Positions 35,075 through 43,749 of a DNA stretch of 64,000 nt are shown piece after piece. Source of the stretch: Rhizobium mayense. GTDB taxonomy: Bacteria > Pseudomonadota > Alphaproteobacteria > Rhizobiales > Rhizobiaceae. The stretch spans positions 62,001 through 126,000 of the forward strand of contig NZ_JARFYM010000017.1 of the NCBI RefSeq assembly GCF_030272705.1, in the 5' to 3' direction. The position numbers were made by a program, and so were the translations under genes. Positions within the stretch are counted from its first letter, which is position 1. Each line of letters begins with the position of its first letter. A model generated the notes under the pieces. It worked only from the letters and a program-made list of their open reading frames with translations. It had not been told where the DNA came from and searched no databases.

Positions 35075-36321
35075 ACTTTCCCAAGCAGCCGCCGCACTGC
35101 GTTGTCGTTCGTCCGCCGAAGCGAGACGAGATAGATTTGATCCTTGCCGTCCGGCCGCTTCACCACCTTGACGCCCGCTTGGTAGAGCTTGCCATCGTAG
35201 TACTCGCCGACGAAGGACCAACGACCCTGCGCGTCCTTTACCAGCCTGCCATGCTCGGCCAGCCACTTCGGCAGGACGCCATAGGCATCTGCCGTGGCGA
35301 TCGCATGCTTGACGTGACTGCGGATCGTGTCGGCCGACAAGCGAACTTCCGTGTTCACCGGGACATCGAGATCGGCGGCGATCGACTTCGACGCGATCGC
35401 GACCGGTGTCCAGGCGCCGTCCGGCCACTTGCCCTTTAGCGAGGAGCGGACGAAGGCGGCGATGTTTACCGCGTCGGCGCTGACGGCCTTCGGACCAGGC
35501 GCGGTCTGATCGAGCCAGGCCTTGCCGGGATTGTAGGCAAAGGACGGATCGATACCGAGCGGCTGATCCGTGCCGAGCTGGTCGAGGTCGGGCACGCGAT
35601 CGGGCCTGGTCTTGCCGGCGCGGCGCATACCGGCGGCCGAGAGCGGCACGACGAAGCAGCCGCAGTGATAGCCGTTCGGTGGATATATCTTGCCCCAGAT
35701 CGGATCGTTTGCCGGCCAGATTTGGCCGTTCCACGCCAGATGCTGGACGCGGGGATGAAGTGAGCCCGAATGGTTGTATTGCCAGTTTGGGAAGGTCGCG
35801 AGCGTGTCGGGCTCGGTCATCTGCGCATAACGGCCGGCAGCATAGGCGGTGCGCATGTTGGTGTCGAAGATCACGTCCGTCCGCCAGCCGCGATCGCCGT
35901 TGTAGGACCAGCCGTGCTTCTTGACGATGGCGTCGAAGTCCTTCCGGAAGTCTTCGAGCGTCGAGCCTGTCTCAAGCGCCTTTTGAATGGAGGCTTGGAA
36001 ATCCTCGACGAGTGCCTTCGAGTTGGCGCCGGCGACCATGAACATCTTCGAATGGGCAGCATCCCAGACGTCGCGGTAGCTTTCTGTCGGCGTCGCCGTC
36101 TTCTGTTTCAGGAAGGCGATCGCTTCCTCGAATGGCTGGTCGAAGGCACTGGCAATTCCGTCATCGGACGCATGACGTGAAATTATCCGCGCGAACGGGC
36201 GAGGATCGACAGGAAGGATCGATTTCAAAGTACTTTCAAAGCCCGTGGACGCGTTTTTACGTCCAAGCCGCGCGACGGTCGCGGCGAAGCGCCCTACGAG
36301 CGTCTGTGGGGCGCCAATCAT
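35071..36321 (-). CDS. head morphogenesis protein (Mu gpF/gp30-like)
   Basis: 416 residues. PFEEAIAFLKQKTATPTESY and the C-terminal half with HLAWNGQIWPANDPIWGKIY and PPNGYHCGCFVVPLS are typical of Mu gp30 / SPP1 gp7-type minor head proteins that accompany the portal. Start overlaps the portal stop (ATGA). Confidence 0.93.
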   Translation of the reverse strand: MIGAPQTLVGRFAATVARLGRKNASTGFESTLKSILPVDPRPFARIISRHASDDGIASAFDQPFEEAIAFLKQKTATPTESYRDVWDAAHSKMFMVAGANSKALVEDFQASIQKALETGSTLEDFRKDFDAIVKKHGWSYNGDRGWRTDVIFDTNMRTAYAAGRYAQMTEPDTLATFPNWQYNHSGSLHPRVQHLAWNGQIWPANDPIWGKIYPPNGYHCGCFVVPLSAAGMRRAGKTRPDRVPDLDQLGTDQPLGIDPSFAYNPGKAWLDQTAPGPKAVSADAVNIAAFVRSSLKGKWPDGAWTPVAIASKSIAADLDVPVNTEVRLSADTIRSHVKHAIATADAYGVLPKWLAEHGRLVKDAQGRWSFVGEYYDGKLYQAGVKVVKRPDGKDQIYLVSLRRTNDNAVRRLLGKV

Positions 36322-37901
36322 GCATTGGCCTTGATGTCGTCGAGGAGTGCGGCCTGGCCGACCAGGTGCGCCAGCGTCATGCCCTTGGCCATCGCCTCGG
36401 CGAGTGCGTCCGGAGCGAGCTGCAGCTTTGCCAGGCGGTCGGCCGCGTCACGCAAATCCTTAGCGCCGGTGACGGCCTGGCGCACCTCGTCGATCATGCC
36501 GTCCATCGCATCGGCTGCCTCACGGTTCAGTCGATCGTTCATGGCGGCGATCATGTCGTCGGGCGTCTGGCGCGCATTCCGGCTGGTGAAGAGCCGATCC
36601 ATCATGGCGTTCAATGCGGGGTCTGTCCCGCCATCGCCGGCCGCACCCTTGCCGCCGCCGCTCGGCTTGCCGCCGATCACGTCCTCGCCGGGCTTGGGCG
36701 TCGGAATGCCCATGCGATCGCGAATATAGGAGACCGGGGCAGTCAGGCCCTGCGGAGCCAACTGCCAGAAGGCTTGTGCGAACTCGCCGAGCGGCACTTC
36801 GTCCGGACGGCCGATGCGCACATGCGGATAGCGATCCTGCGGCCCGAAATTGAAGGCGATCATGTTCGGGATGAGCTGCGCATTGATCGTGTCGGTCAGG
36901 CAGAGCGCGTCCGACCGCTCGATATCCTCCTGGACCAGGCGGTGCTCCCGGCTGACCGCATGGCCGCCGGAGACAGCGTCCGTCGTCGTTGTCTGGCCGA
37001 GCACAAGCTTGGAGGTCTGACGATCGAGCCAGTCGGCGCGTTTCTCGTACATGTCCGTCGTCGAGCCCTTTGACGACAGTTCCTGAAACTCGATCAGCAT
37101 GTCCTTCGGAATGATCGCCGCGCAGTCGCCGGCGATGTTGTAGACGGCTCGCCAGAGCACGTCCTTCTCGGCCTCAGTGGCTCCACGGCCATAGCGGCCG
37201 ATGCGGATCGGCTGGCCGAAGTTCTGGACGAACATCGCCCAATCCTTGACCGTGAAGCTTTTGAACATCCACGACCAGGCCGCGACGCGGGCGATGCCGG
37301 AGCGGATCGTCAGGCCGGACTTGTTCTTGTGGCGATGGACCACGAACTTGTGCGGCGCCAGCGGCGTACCGATGCCACCATCCCGCAACAATACGGTGTC
37401 GCCATCGGTGAGATCGAAGGTAAACCAGCGCTGGTCGCGCCAGGTGAGCTGGCAGGGTGTCTGCCTTCCGAAACGGAGCTGCCAGTCGATCTCGCAGATC
37501 GAGACGCCCTTGCCAATCGCATCGAGCATGTCAAAGAGCGACCGGCGTAGGACGCCGTCGTCGATCCAGCCCTGGATGAAGGCGGCATGCTCCTGGTCGG
37601 CGGCATCCTCGGATGCGGCGGTGACGGTGATCGGAAGCTGCGACACCGCGCGCTTGCGGGTCGCCATGACCGAGGCGTAATGCGGATCGCGCTCCTCGAT
37701 GTCCTCGGCCAGCTCGAAATAGGCGAGCGGCTCGCCGCTATCCGCCGCCCGAAGAATTCGGGCCATGCGCTCCGGCGTCATGCCGTTGGCGGGATGCTCG
37801 GAATAGGGCGAGCGGCCGCCGGCTATGCTCGGCCCGGCTATGGCTTCGGTGAGGCTGAAGGCGTCGACCAGGCGGCCGAGGAAGTCGCGAAGCATGCCCA
37901 T
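36318..37901 (-). CDS. portal protein (Mu gp29-like, DUF935)
   Basis: 527 residues. MARILRAADSGEPLAYFELA, ERDPHYASVMATRKRAVSQL and KNKSGLTIRSGIARVAAWSW are strongly typical of DUF935 portals. Forms the ring through which DNA enters the head. Overlaps terminase stop by one base (TGATG-type). Confidence 0.95.
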   Translation of the reverse strand: MGMLRDFLGRLVDAFSLTEAIAGPSIAGGRSPYSEHPANGMTPERMARILRAADSGEPLAYFELAEDIEERDPHYASVMATRKRAVSQLPITVTAASEDAADQEHAAFIQGWIDDGVLRRSLFDMLDAIGKGVSICEIDWQLRFGRQTPCQLTWRDQRWFTFDLTDGDTVLLRDGGIGTPLAPHKFVVHRHKNKSGLTIRSGIARVAAWSWMFKSFTVKDWAMFVQNFGQPIRIGRYGRGATEAEKDVLWRAVYNIAGDCAAIIPKDMLIEFQELSSKGSTTDMYEKRADWLDRQTSKLVLGQTTTTDAVSGGHAVSREHRLVQEDIERSDALCLTDTINAQLIPNMIAFNFGPQDRYPHVRIGRPDEVPLGEFAQAFWQLAPQGLTAPVSYIRDRMGIPTPKPGEDVIGGKPSGGGKGAAGDGGTDPALNAMMDRLFTSRNARQTPDDMIAAMNDRLNREAADAMDGMIDEVRQAVTGAKDLRDAADRLAKLQLAPDALAEAMAKGMTLAHLVGQAALLDDIKANA

Positions 37902-39571
37902 CAGAGCGCTCCTCTCAAGCGGATGTCAGTGTTTCGGGTCGGCCGGCGATCGTCATCCGGACGCATCATGGCCGATTGCACCACGTCGATGGTGCTCGCC
38001 GATCGGCGGCCAGCCTCATAGGCGTAGGAGATGCTTTCCTGCCGGGACGCAAAGAAGGCGAGCGCGCCGGCCGGCGCCGTGTCGCCGTGGCGATCGTAGC
38101 CGTCGACGCCTCGGCTCGAATGGCCGTCCGGCACCTTGATGATACCGTTGACGTAGGCGAGCGCCTGGTGGTCGGCCAGGACGTCGGCGTCCTTCGGCAA
38201 GAGGATCGTCTTGTCGGAGAAAGCTTCGATATAGGCGGGCATGTTGGCTGCGTACCAGCTCGCCGTCGTCATGACTTCGTAGATGATCTCGCCCCAGCGC
38301 TGGCGGGCCTTTTCCGCCAGATACTGACCGTTGCCGCGCGCATCGAGCGCGCCGGCGACCAGGCGCGGAATGCCATCGACGATGTAGAAGAGGATGTCGC
38401 GCTGCTGATCGAAGGGAATGTTCTTCAGCTCGACTATCAGCTTGGCACGTCGCACCAGGTCGGAGCCGATCTCCGCGACCACGATTGCCGTCTTGTCGCC
38501 CGATCGCGCAAAGTCCTCGCCAAAGGCGTGCTCGCGGTTGCCGTCAAGGACGTCCAAAAGCGGCTTCAAAACGCCTTCACAGAATTCCTCGGCCTGCTGT
38601 TCGCGCTCGATGTCGGAAAGCATCTTGAAGCTGTCGGGCCGGTCCCAACGCACGACAGCTGGCAGGCTGTCGGACATGCAGCTCTCGATCAGCAGCCGGG
38701 TCAGTGCTGTGCCCTCGGCCTCGGCCGGGATCGCGTCCAGCTCCTGCTTCATCTTGGCGGTGCGCGTGCCGTAGGCGGCGCGGATGTCCGCCTCCCATGC
38801 CTCCTCCTTCTCTGCCGTCCACTCTTCGCCCTTGATCAGACAGACACGCTTGAACAGGCCATTCCTGACCGCATCGCCAAAGGAATAGGTGTGGACCGAA
38901 AACGGGTTCTTCTTCGCGCGGGCTTCTTTGATCAGCTCGTTGAACGGGTTCATGATGCCGTTGTGCGAGGAGATGACGCGGATCTTGCCGCCCCAGATCA
39001 GCAGAGCGTTGACCGCGTCCAGGACGTCGCGGACATCCTTGTGGAAAGCCGCTTCGTCGATGACGACGGTCCCCTGCAAACCGCGGATGTTTTCCGGCCG
39101 GGACGAAAGGCCCTCGATGCGGAAGCCGGAGGCGAACTTGATCTGGTAGCCGGAAATGAACTTCGTGGTGCCGTCGTCGCGCTGGTCGAGATAGATGCTG
39201 TCCTCGATCGTCAGCATCTCCTTGGCGACGAACTTGGCGAAGTGGGCGGCATAGCCGATGAACTCGCGCGCTTTCGACTTGGTATCGCCGATATAGAAGA
39301 CGTTCTGGCCGCCGGCCGAACGCTTGGCTGCGGCGATCAAGGTGCAGTCGAGAGCCTCGGCGAAGGTGACGCCGGTGCGTCGGCCCTTCTCGCAAATCTT
39401 CAAATCCGAATCGTCGGCGAGCCAGGCGGCTTGGTGCGCCATCAACACGCCGTCTTTCAACGGATCGAGATCATCAGGGATATCGGCGCCGCGCGGCAAC
39501 TCTTCCGGCAGCTCGGCCTGGTCGAGCGGCAGCACCGGGTCGGTCCATTTGGTTTCGGGGAAGGTGGTCAC
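37901..39571 (-). CDS. terminase large subunit (Mu gp28-like)
   Basis: 556 residues from a GTG that overlaps the preceding stop (GTGA). Packaging ATPase and nuclease. The ATPase site is CEKGRRTGVT at about 60-69 with the usual Lys of Walker A replaced, as is common in gp28-type enzymes, and Walker B is VVIDEAAF at 169-176. The C-terminal nuclease domain shows HAFGEDFARSGDKTAIVVAE. Mu-type headful packaging from an adjacent host site is expected. Confidence 0.92.
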   Translation of the reverse strand: MTTFPETKWTDPVLPLDQAELPEELPRGADIPDDLDPLKDGVLMAHQAAWLADDSDLKICEKGRRTGVTFAEALDCTLIAAAKRSAGGQNVFYIGDTKSKAREFIGYAAHFAKFVAKEMLTIEDSIYLDQRDDGTTKFISGYQIKFASGFRIEGLSSRPENIRGLQGTVVIDEAAFHKDVRDVLDAVNALLIWGGKIRVISSHNGIMNPFNELIKEARAKKNPFSVHTYSFGDAVRNGLFKRVCLIKGEEWTAEKEEAWEADIRAAYGTRTAKMKQELDAIPAEAEGTALTRLLIESCMSDSLPAVVRWDRPDSFKMLSDIEREQQAEEFCEGVLKPLLDVLDGNREHAFGEDFARSGDKTAIVVAEIGSDLVRRAKLIVELKNIPFDQQRDILFYIVDGIPRLVAGALDARGNGQYLAEKARQRWGEIIYEVMTTASWYAANMPAYIEAFSDKTILLPKDADVLADHQALAYVNGIIKVPDGHSSRGVDGYDRHGDTAPAGALAFFASRQESISYAYEAGRRSASTIDVVQSAMMRPDDDRRPTRNTDIRLRGAL

Positions 39572-39726
39572 CGCTTGACCTCCGCAACGCCCGTGCCGTC
39601 GCAGGCCGTGCACTCGTGCTTCGGATCATAGGTGATGGTCGATACGCTGCCGTCTTTCCGGAAGGTGATGCGTCGGACGGCCTGGCCGACACCACGGCAA
39701 CGCGGGCAGGTGGTTTCCTCGGTCAT
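39568..39726 (-). CDS. 52-residue DnaJ-type zinc-finger protein
   Basis: Starts at an ATG overlapping the previous gene's stop (ATGA) and ends GTGA into the terminase. Two CxxCxGxG-like motifs, CPRCRGVG at residues 7-14 and CTACDGTG at 39-46, resemble the zinc modules of DnaJ. Short enough to be missed by length filters. May help terminase folding or bind DNA; unknown. Confidence 0.7.
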   Translation of the reverse strand: MTEETTCPRCRGVGQAVRRITFRKDGSVSTITYDPKHECTACDGTGVAEVKR

Positions 39727-39947
39727 GGAGTGTCTGCCGTGCCGGACCGAAACCCGAGTGTCGGCGACTGAAGCGGTAAGTCTTCGACTCGCGCGTCCCG
39801 CCAGTTTCGCTCGGTTTCTTTCACGCTGTCATTGCCGGGTTGGCGGCGGCTGAAGAGCGAACGATAGACATCGTATTCCTCCTCGACCTGCAGCACGAGT
39901 GTCCCGCGCCAACCGATGCGGTAGCGATAGCGACCCGTCAGCCTCAT
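39723..39947 (-). CDS. small phage protein, unknown
   Basis: 74 residues, MRLTGRYRYRIGWRGTLVLQ at the start, with a basic N terminus and Ser/Thr/Pro-rich end. No family recognised. Coupled on both sides by ATGA overlaps to the gp27-like gene and to the zinc-finger gene, which supports translation. Confidence 0.6.
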   Translation of the reverse strand: MRLTGRYRYRIGWRGTLVLQVEEEYDVYRSLFSRRQPGNDSVKETERNWRDARVEDLPLQSPTLGFRSGTADTP

Positions 39948-40543
39948 TTGCTCTCCTCCTTCGTGCGGACGCCGAGGAATTCCTTGCGCGCCCTGGCGAT
40001 GCTCTCCTTCGAGATGCCCGGTTCCTTGGCCAGCGTTTCGAGAACGGTTTCCGTCTTCTTGGCGAATTCCGCTTCGAGCTTCAGCCGGCGCGTCGTCGAC
40101 ATGTTCTCGGCGAGCTGCAGCGAACGCATGGCGTCCGCCATGGCCTTCGCCTCCTTCGGCGCGAAACCATCCTCGCCGCCGTTTTCCAGCATTTCGAGAA
40201 TGAGCGTCTTCAAGGTCAGGGTGGCGGCCATGGTGACGTTGTCGTCGGTCCCTCCGGCCGTCTGGTCGACGATCGCCTCAGCCATGACGCGGGAGCGCTT
40301 CAGGCGGGCATTCAGCCTGCCGATTTTCAGGGCGTGCCGGTTGAACGACGAGAAAGCCGGAATGTCGAAGCCGAGACCAAGCTCCCCCTGCAGGGCGATC
40401 AGCTTGGTCCGGAATTCGGCATAGATGTCTGTCTGTGTCCGGCCCGACTGCGCCAGCTCCTGCGCGGCCCAGGCGACGATGGCGTCGCACTCCTCTGGCA
40501 GCTGGTCGATCGCGGATGGACGCGGGCGCATATGCGGTGCCAT
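39944..40543 (-). CDS. Mu gp27-like protein (DUF3486), likely small terminase
   Basis: 199 residues. MRPRPSAIDQLPEECDAIVA opens DUF3486; a helix-turn-helix-like stretch follows and the rest is helical with AEFAKKTETVLETLAKEPGI. It lies at the position of the small terminase, which recognises the pac site at the phage left end in Mu. Confidence 0.85.
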   Translation of the reverse strand: MAPHMRPRPSAIDQLPEECDAIVAWAAQELAQSGRTQTDIYAEFRTKLIALQGELGLGFDIPAFSSFNRHALKIGRLNARLKRSRVMAEAIVDQTAGGTDDNVTMAATLTLKTLILEMLENGGEDGFAPKEAKAMADAMRSLQLAENMSTTRRLKLEAEFAKKTETVLETLAKEPGISKESIARARKEFLGVRTKEESK

Positions 40544-40551
40544 GGTGCGCC

Positions 40552-40863
40552 TCAGTCCGGATCGCCGGGAGCCTGGACGCCGATGAGCTGATGCCGGCGC
40601 TCGACATGGTCCCTGCCGGTCTTCGTCAGCTCGGCCATCATCGCGGTTCCGATAACGCGGGTGCGGACGGCGCCGGCCTCCTCTTCAAGCCAGAGCAACT
40701 GGTTGCGAACGAAATCCGTCGTCTTGCGATGGCCGAAGGCCTCAAGCTCCTTGCTAAGGCCATAGTCGTTCATGACGCCACCGCGTTCGGCGGCGAGCGC
40801 CTTCAAAATGATGAGGCGGACATTTTCCAGCCGCCAATCCTTGTATTCGTCTGCGAGGCTCAT
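40552..40863 (-). CDS. VpaChn25_0724-like phage protein
   Basis: 103 residues with WRLENVRLIILKALAAERGG, SKELEAFGHRKTTDFVRNQL and TKTGRDHVERRHQLIGVQAP. This winged-helix-like pattern matches a family found in the same place in Mu-type phages (near gp26). DNA binding is plausible but unproven. Confidence 0.7.
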   Translation of the reverse strand: MSLADEYKDWRLENVRLIILKALAAERGGVMNDYGLSKELEAFGHRKTTDFVRNQLLWLEEEAGAVRTRVIGTAMMAELTKTGRDHVERRHQLIGVQAPGDPD

Positions 40864-40870
40864 AGGTGGA

Positions 40871-41182
40871 TCAGTCCTTCCGGCTCAAAAGAAATTCTTC
40901 CACGCGTCGTGTCGTGCGTTCGGTCACTTCCGACGATTTCGCCATGACGCCGATCTGCCCCTTCATCTCGGTCAGATCGAGCTGCAGCCTGTGGACCGTG
41001 TCCTGGCTCGGCATGTGCTTCAGATCATTTTCGACTGTGGCAAGGCGATTGGCATGATCGTCCAGGCGCGACGCAATCTTCTTGGGGCCGGAGCTGAGGC
41101 CGACCCAGACAGCGGTGCCGATCGAGATCAGCGAGGAAATGATGGTCAGCCAAAGGAGGAGGCTTTGCGGGTCGATGGTCAA
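40871..41182 (-). CDS. DUF2730-type membrane protein (Mu gp25-like)
   Basis: 103 residues from a TTG that overlaps the preceding stop (TTGA), with GGAG just upstream. One membrane segment (SLLLWLTIISSLISIGTAVW) followed by a coiled coil (SRLDDHANRLATVENDLKHM). Fits DUF2730 of Mu-type phages; a spanin-like or lysis-related role has been considered for such single-span proteins. Confidence 0.72.
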   Translation of the reverse strand: MTIDPQSLLLWLTIISSLISIGTAVWVGLSSGPKKIASRLDDHANRLATVENDLKHMPSQDTVHRLQLDLTEMKGQIGVMAKSSEVTERTTRRVEEFLLSRKD

Positions 41183-41400
41183 CGGTGGCTCCGGATATCG
41201 GCTTCGTGCTCGCTTTGGCAACGGATGCAGCGCCGGGCGGACGGATATACGGCTCGGCGGGCGGCGGGGATTTCGGCCGAGCAATCCTCGCATTCGAGTT
41301 TGCCCTTGGCCTTCACGGCGCGAGAGGCGGCGGAAATAGCCGCCTCCCGCTCTTCTTCGGCTCGCCGATCGGCGAGGTCGAAATTTACGCGATCATTCAT
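41179..41400 (-). CDS. TraR/DksA-type C4 zinc-finger protein
   Basis: 73 residues with CEDCSAEIPAARR and CIRCQSEHE, the C4 finger of the TraR/DksA family; helical N terminus RAEEEREAAISAASRAVK. Such phage proteins can enter the RNA polymerase secondary channel and change host transcription. ATGA overlap with the upstream membrane gene. Confidence 0.85.
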   Translation of the reverse strand: MNDRVNFDLADRRAEEEREAAISAASRAVKAKGKLECEDCSAEIPAARRAVYPSARRCIRCQSEHEADIRSHR

Positions 41401-42140
41401 GTGGCGGCTGGCGCTGGAGCTGCGGCAACGGGGGCCGGACTATTCACCGGCTCGGTTACGACTGCCTCGGCTGGGCCGAACCACGACGCCATCTCGGGCA
41501 GCTTGGAAAGGATGAGGCGATGCAGAGCCTCTTCATCGACCGAAAGCTTGTCGAGTGCGTCCGGGGCATGCCCCTGCACGTAGAACATGGCATCAGCGAT
41601 GACGTCGGCCGTTGGATTGACCGAGGGCGGCAGGCCAGCCTTGGCAAATGCGAACTTCAGACCGTTCTCGGCCGCGAAATGCAGGACATCGCGAAGGTTC
41701 CGCTCAACGTCCTGACTTGCCGTAATTTTGAACAGGCCAAGAAGGGAGATGATCTCCTTCACGATCCAAGCGCCGGCCAGGCCGAGCAGGCCGACAACCG
41801 TATCGATCCCGTAGCCGACGATCTGATCCGCGATGCTGGTCGTTGCAGGAGCTGCATCCGCCGCATGCGCAATCATTGAGATGGATAGAAAGGCCGCGAC
41901 GGTTGCACCGATGACACGTCGGCCGAGCGGGTAGCAGATCACCAGCATGGCGGCCACGATCAAGACAGTGGGCGCATAGGACAGCATGCCAAGGGGCGGG
42001 CTGATCGTTCCGCCGTCCGCCGCCAGGACGAAGCCTGCGGCGGCGAAGAAAAGAACGATCGCTGAAACCAACAACACCGGGATAGGCGGGATGATATCTC
42101 CGATATGATGCCGCAAGGCGGCAAAAAACTTCTTTGTCAC
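41397..42140 (-). CDS. membrane protein, possible holin
   Basis: 247 residues with three hydrophobic segments in the first half (VLLVSAIVLFFAAAGFVLAA, then APTVLIVAAMLVICYPLG, then a third at about 80-95) plus one near 110, and a soluble Ala/Pro tail. Next to the endolysin and lipoprotein, so part of the lysis cassette. Larger than usual holins; assignment from context only. Confidence 0.55.
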   Translation of the reverse strand: MTKKFFAALRHHIGDIIPPIPVLLVSAIVLFFAAAGFVLAADGGTISPPLGMLSYAPTVLIVAAMLVICYPLGRRVIGATVAAFLSISMIAHAADAAPATTSIADQIVGYGIDTVVGLLGLAGAWIVKEIISLLGLFKITASQDVERNLRDVLHFAAENGLKFAFAKAGLPPSVNPTADVIADAMFYVQGHAPDALDKLSVDEEALHRLILSKLPEMASWFGPAEAVVTEPVNSPAPVAAAPAPAAT

Positions 42141-42170
42141 TGCGTTAGGTCCTTCAAAGTTTGGGGATGG

Positions 42171-42506
42171 TTAGCTTGCCGCGTCGGCTTTGGCCTTGGC
42201 GTCGTTGATGTCATCGAGCGCGTCGATGACCTTCTGCGGCGCCGTCTGAACCGTCACGGAGGAGGGGTCGGCGCAGAACTCTTCCGCCGTGGTGTAGGCG
42301 GTCTTTTCCGCATCCTTGACCGACTGCGGAACATTGGCGATCAACGTCACCAGGACGAAGGCTGTGTGGGCAGCTTCGACCTTCGGGCAATAGTCCGTCA
42401 GCTTCTGCTGGATCGTGGCATTGGCGTTATCGACGCTCGTGGTGACGCAGCCCGACAGGGAGAGCGTGCACAGAGCAGCGGCGGCGGCAATCAAAGCAAG
42501 ACGCAT
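42171..42506 (-). CDS. lipoprotein of lysis cassette
   Basis: 111 residues with signal peptide and lipobox LSGC (residues 17-20). The mature part is helical and Ala/Asp-rich. Adjacent to the endolysin gene (11-base gap), so it may act as an outer-membrane spanin, though it is longer than typical Rz1. Confidence 0.65.
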   Translation of the reverse strand: MRLALIAAAAALCTLSLSGCVTTSVDNANATIQQKLTDYCPKVEAAHTAFVLVTLIANVPQSVKDAEKTAYTTAEEFCADPSSVTVQTAPQKVIDALDDINDAKAKADAAS

Positions 42507-42517
42507 CGTTGTTCCTT

Positions 42518-43240
42518 CTAGGCTTCTTTGGCGGAGGGGGTGTGGTTAGCGGTTAGCATCATCCGGCCACCAACCGGCGCCTCGCCGGTAAGAGGCCAGC
42601 GAATGGCAACGAGGCGCTCTTTCGGCACCCAGTCGTCATTGGTCACTGCGTCCGACTGGTTGCCGCCGAGGCAGCAGAAGTGCGTTTCGTTTTCGCCATA
42701 GTACTGGGTGACGTGGCCGCCGCCGGTACGCTTGAAGACGAGGATCGCCCCGGGCGCCGGCGTTTGAAGCGCACGGCCGAAGGTTGCCCAATTCAGGGCG
42801 CCAAGCGGATTGTCCGGGAGCCTTTCGGTTGGCAGCGCGGCGCCAATGCAATGCGCCTGGAAGAGGCCGCACCAGGGCGTGCTGTCCTGGGTGTAATAGC
42901 TGCTGATCCAGCCGCCGAGCTTCTTGGCCCATCCGATAATGGTCGGGTTGTTGGCCGCGCCGACGCCCTCGTGCAGGCCGATGAGGCGCTCGGCTTCGCG
43001 CATCCATGACGGCTTCGTCGGCGCGACCGGAACGGCCTGGTATTGAGAAATGTTCGTGACCTGGTCCGTGGTCTTGCGCAAGGCCGCGACGGTATCGGCA
43101 TTGGCCGTACCTGTTACCGCCAGCCCGATCGATGACTGAAACGCCATCAGCGCGACACTGACCGCTTTCGCGCCAGCGCCGGAAACAGGATGGCCGTGGA
43201 TTGCCAGGCGGCCAGCCAGCCACTCATCAAAAGACTGCAT
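42518..43240 (-). CDS. endolysin (TIGR02594-type peptidoglycan hydrolase)
   Basis: 240 residues: an N-terminal peptidoglycan-binding-like part, then a CHAP-like domain with WMREAERLIGLHEGVGAANN, STPWCGLFQAHC (candidate catalytic cysteine) and GGGHVTQYYGENETHF (candidate histidine). Matches the TIGR02594 group of phage hydrolases. No signal peptide, so it needs a holin. First gene after the Mor terminator, thus head of the late unit. Confidence 0.85.
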   Translation of the reverse strand: MQSFDEWLAGRLAIHGHPVSGAGAKAVSVALMAFQSSIGLAVTGTANADTVAALRKTTDQVTNISQYQAVPVAPTKPSWMREAERLIGLHEGVGAANNPTIIGWAKKLGGWISSYYTQDSTPWCGLFQAHCIGAALPTERLPDNPLGALNWATFGRALQTPAPGAILVFKRTGGGHVTQYYGENETHFCCLGGNQSDAVTNDDWVPKERLVAIRWPLTGEAPVGGRMMLTANHTPSAKEA

Positions 43241-43273
43241 TATCGCCCCTCGACCAAATTTCGCCCTAAATGA

Positions 43274-43296
43274 AAACCGGCCGAAGCGGCCGGTTT
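43274..43296 (-). terminator. intrinsic terminator after mor
   Basis: AAACCGGCC (43274-43282), loop GAAGC, GGCCGGTTT (43288-43296), a perfect 9-bp stem. Read on the minus strand it is followed by TTTTCATTT. It separates the middle unit ending in mor from the late unit starting with the endolysin. Confidence 0.75.
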
Positions 43297-43332
43297 GACA
43301 GGGTCGAGATTAGACAGGGCGACAGGGATTAA

Positions 43333-43353
43333 TCATGCCCGCCGGGGCGGGGC
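43333..43353 (-). repeat. phage intergenic hairpin element, copy 3
   Basis: Plus-strand reading TCATGCCCGCC, GG, GGCGGGG; CCCGCC pairs with GGCGGG. It abuts the mor stop (43354-43356). First eleven bases equal copy 1; the right arm is more diverged. Confidence 0.55.
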
Positions 43354-43749
43354 CTATTCCTCTTTGGGCGGGAATATTTCGAGCTGGAAGGTGTCGGCCT
43401 GGCGGCGCGGGCGAGCCGGGCGGGTGCCGGCGCGGCGAAAGAGCTTGTCGACGCCGGTCTCCGTCATGCCGAGGCGGCGGGCGATCTGGCTGTTGCTCAT
43501 GCCGCTTTCGCGGAAGTGCACCGCCCGATGCTCTCGGCCGAGCGGTACCCTTATATAGCTGCGGCCGTAGTGCTTGCATAGACGGCTTGCGGCGGCCACG
43601 CCGATTTCGTGCTGCAGCAATGTGCCGTTCGGCTCGACGGGCACATAAAGCCGGGTGCCGCCGAAGGCATCGGCCAGGCGGATAAAGCCTTCAAGCCCGA
43701 CAGTGTCGAGCAGCTCGTCCGTCAGTTCTTCGTTGCGCTCGGCTCTCAT
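43354..43749 (-). CDS. Mor-type middle transcription activator
   Basis: 131 residues. N-terminal dimerisation part (DTVGLEGFIRLADAFGGTRL, then YVPVEPNG) and C-terminal helix-turn-helix (SNSQIARRLGMTETGVDKLF). Matches the Mor/C family that activates Mu middle and late promoters. Its position before a terminator and the endolysin suggests it drives the late genes here; no separate C gene is seen. Overlaps the next upstream gene by ATGA. Confidence 0.88.
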   Translation of the reverse strand: MRAERNEELTDELLDTVGLEGFIRLADAFGGTRLYVPVEPNGTLLQHEIGVAAASRLCKHYGRSYIRVPLGREHRAVHFRESGMSNSQIARRLGMTETGVDKLFRRAGTRPARPRRQADTFQLEIFPPKEE

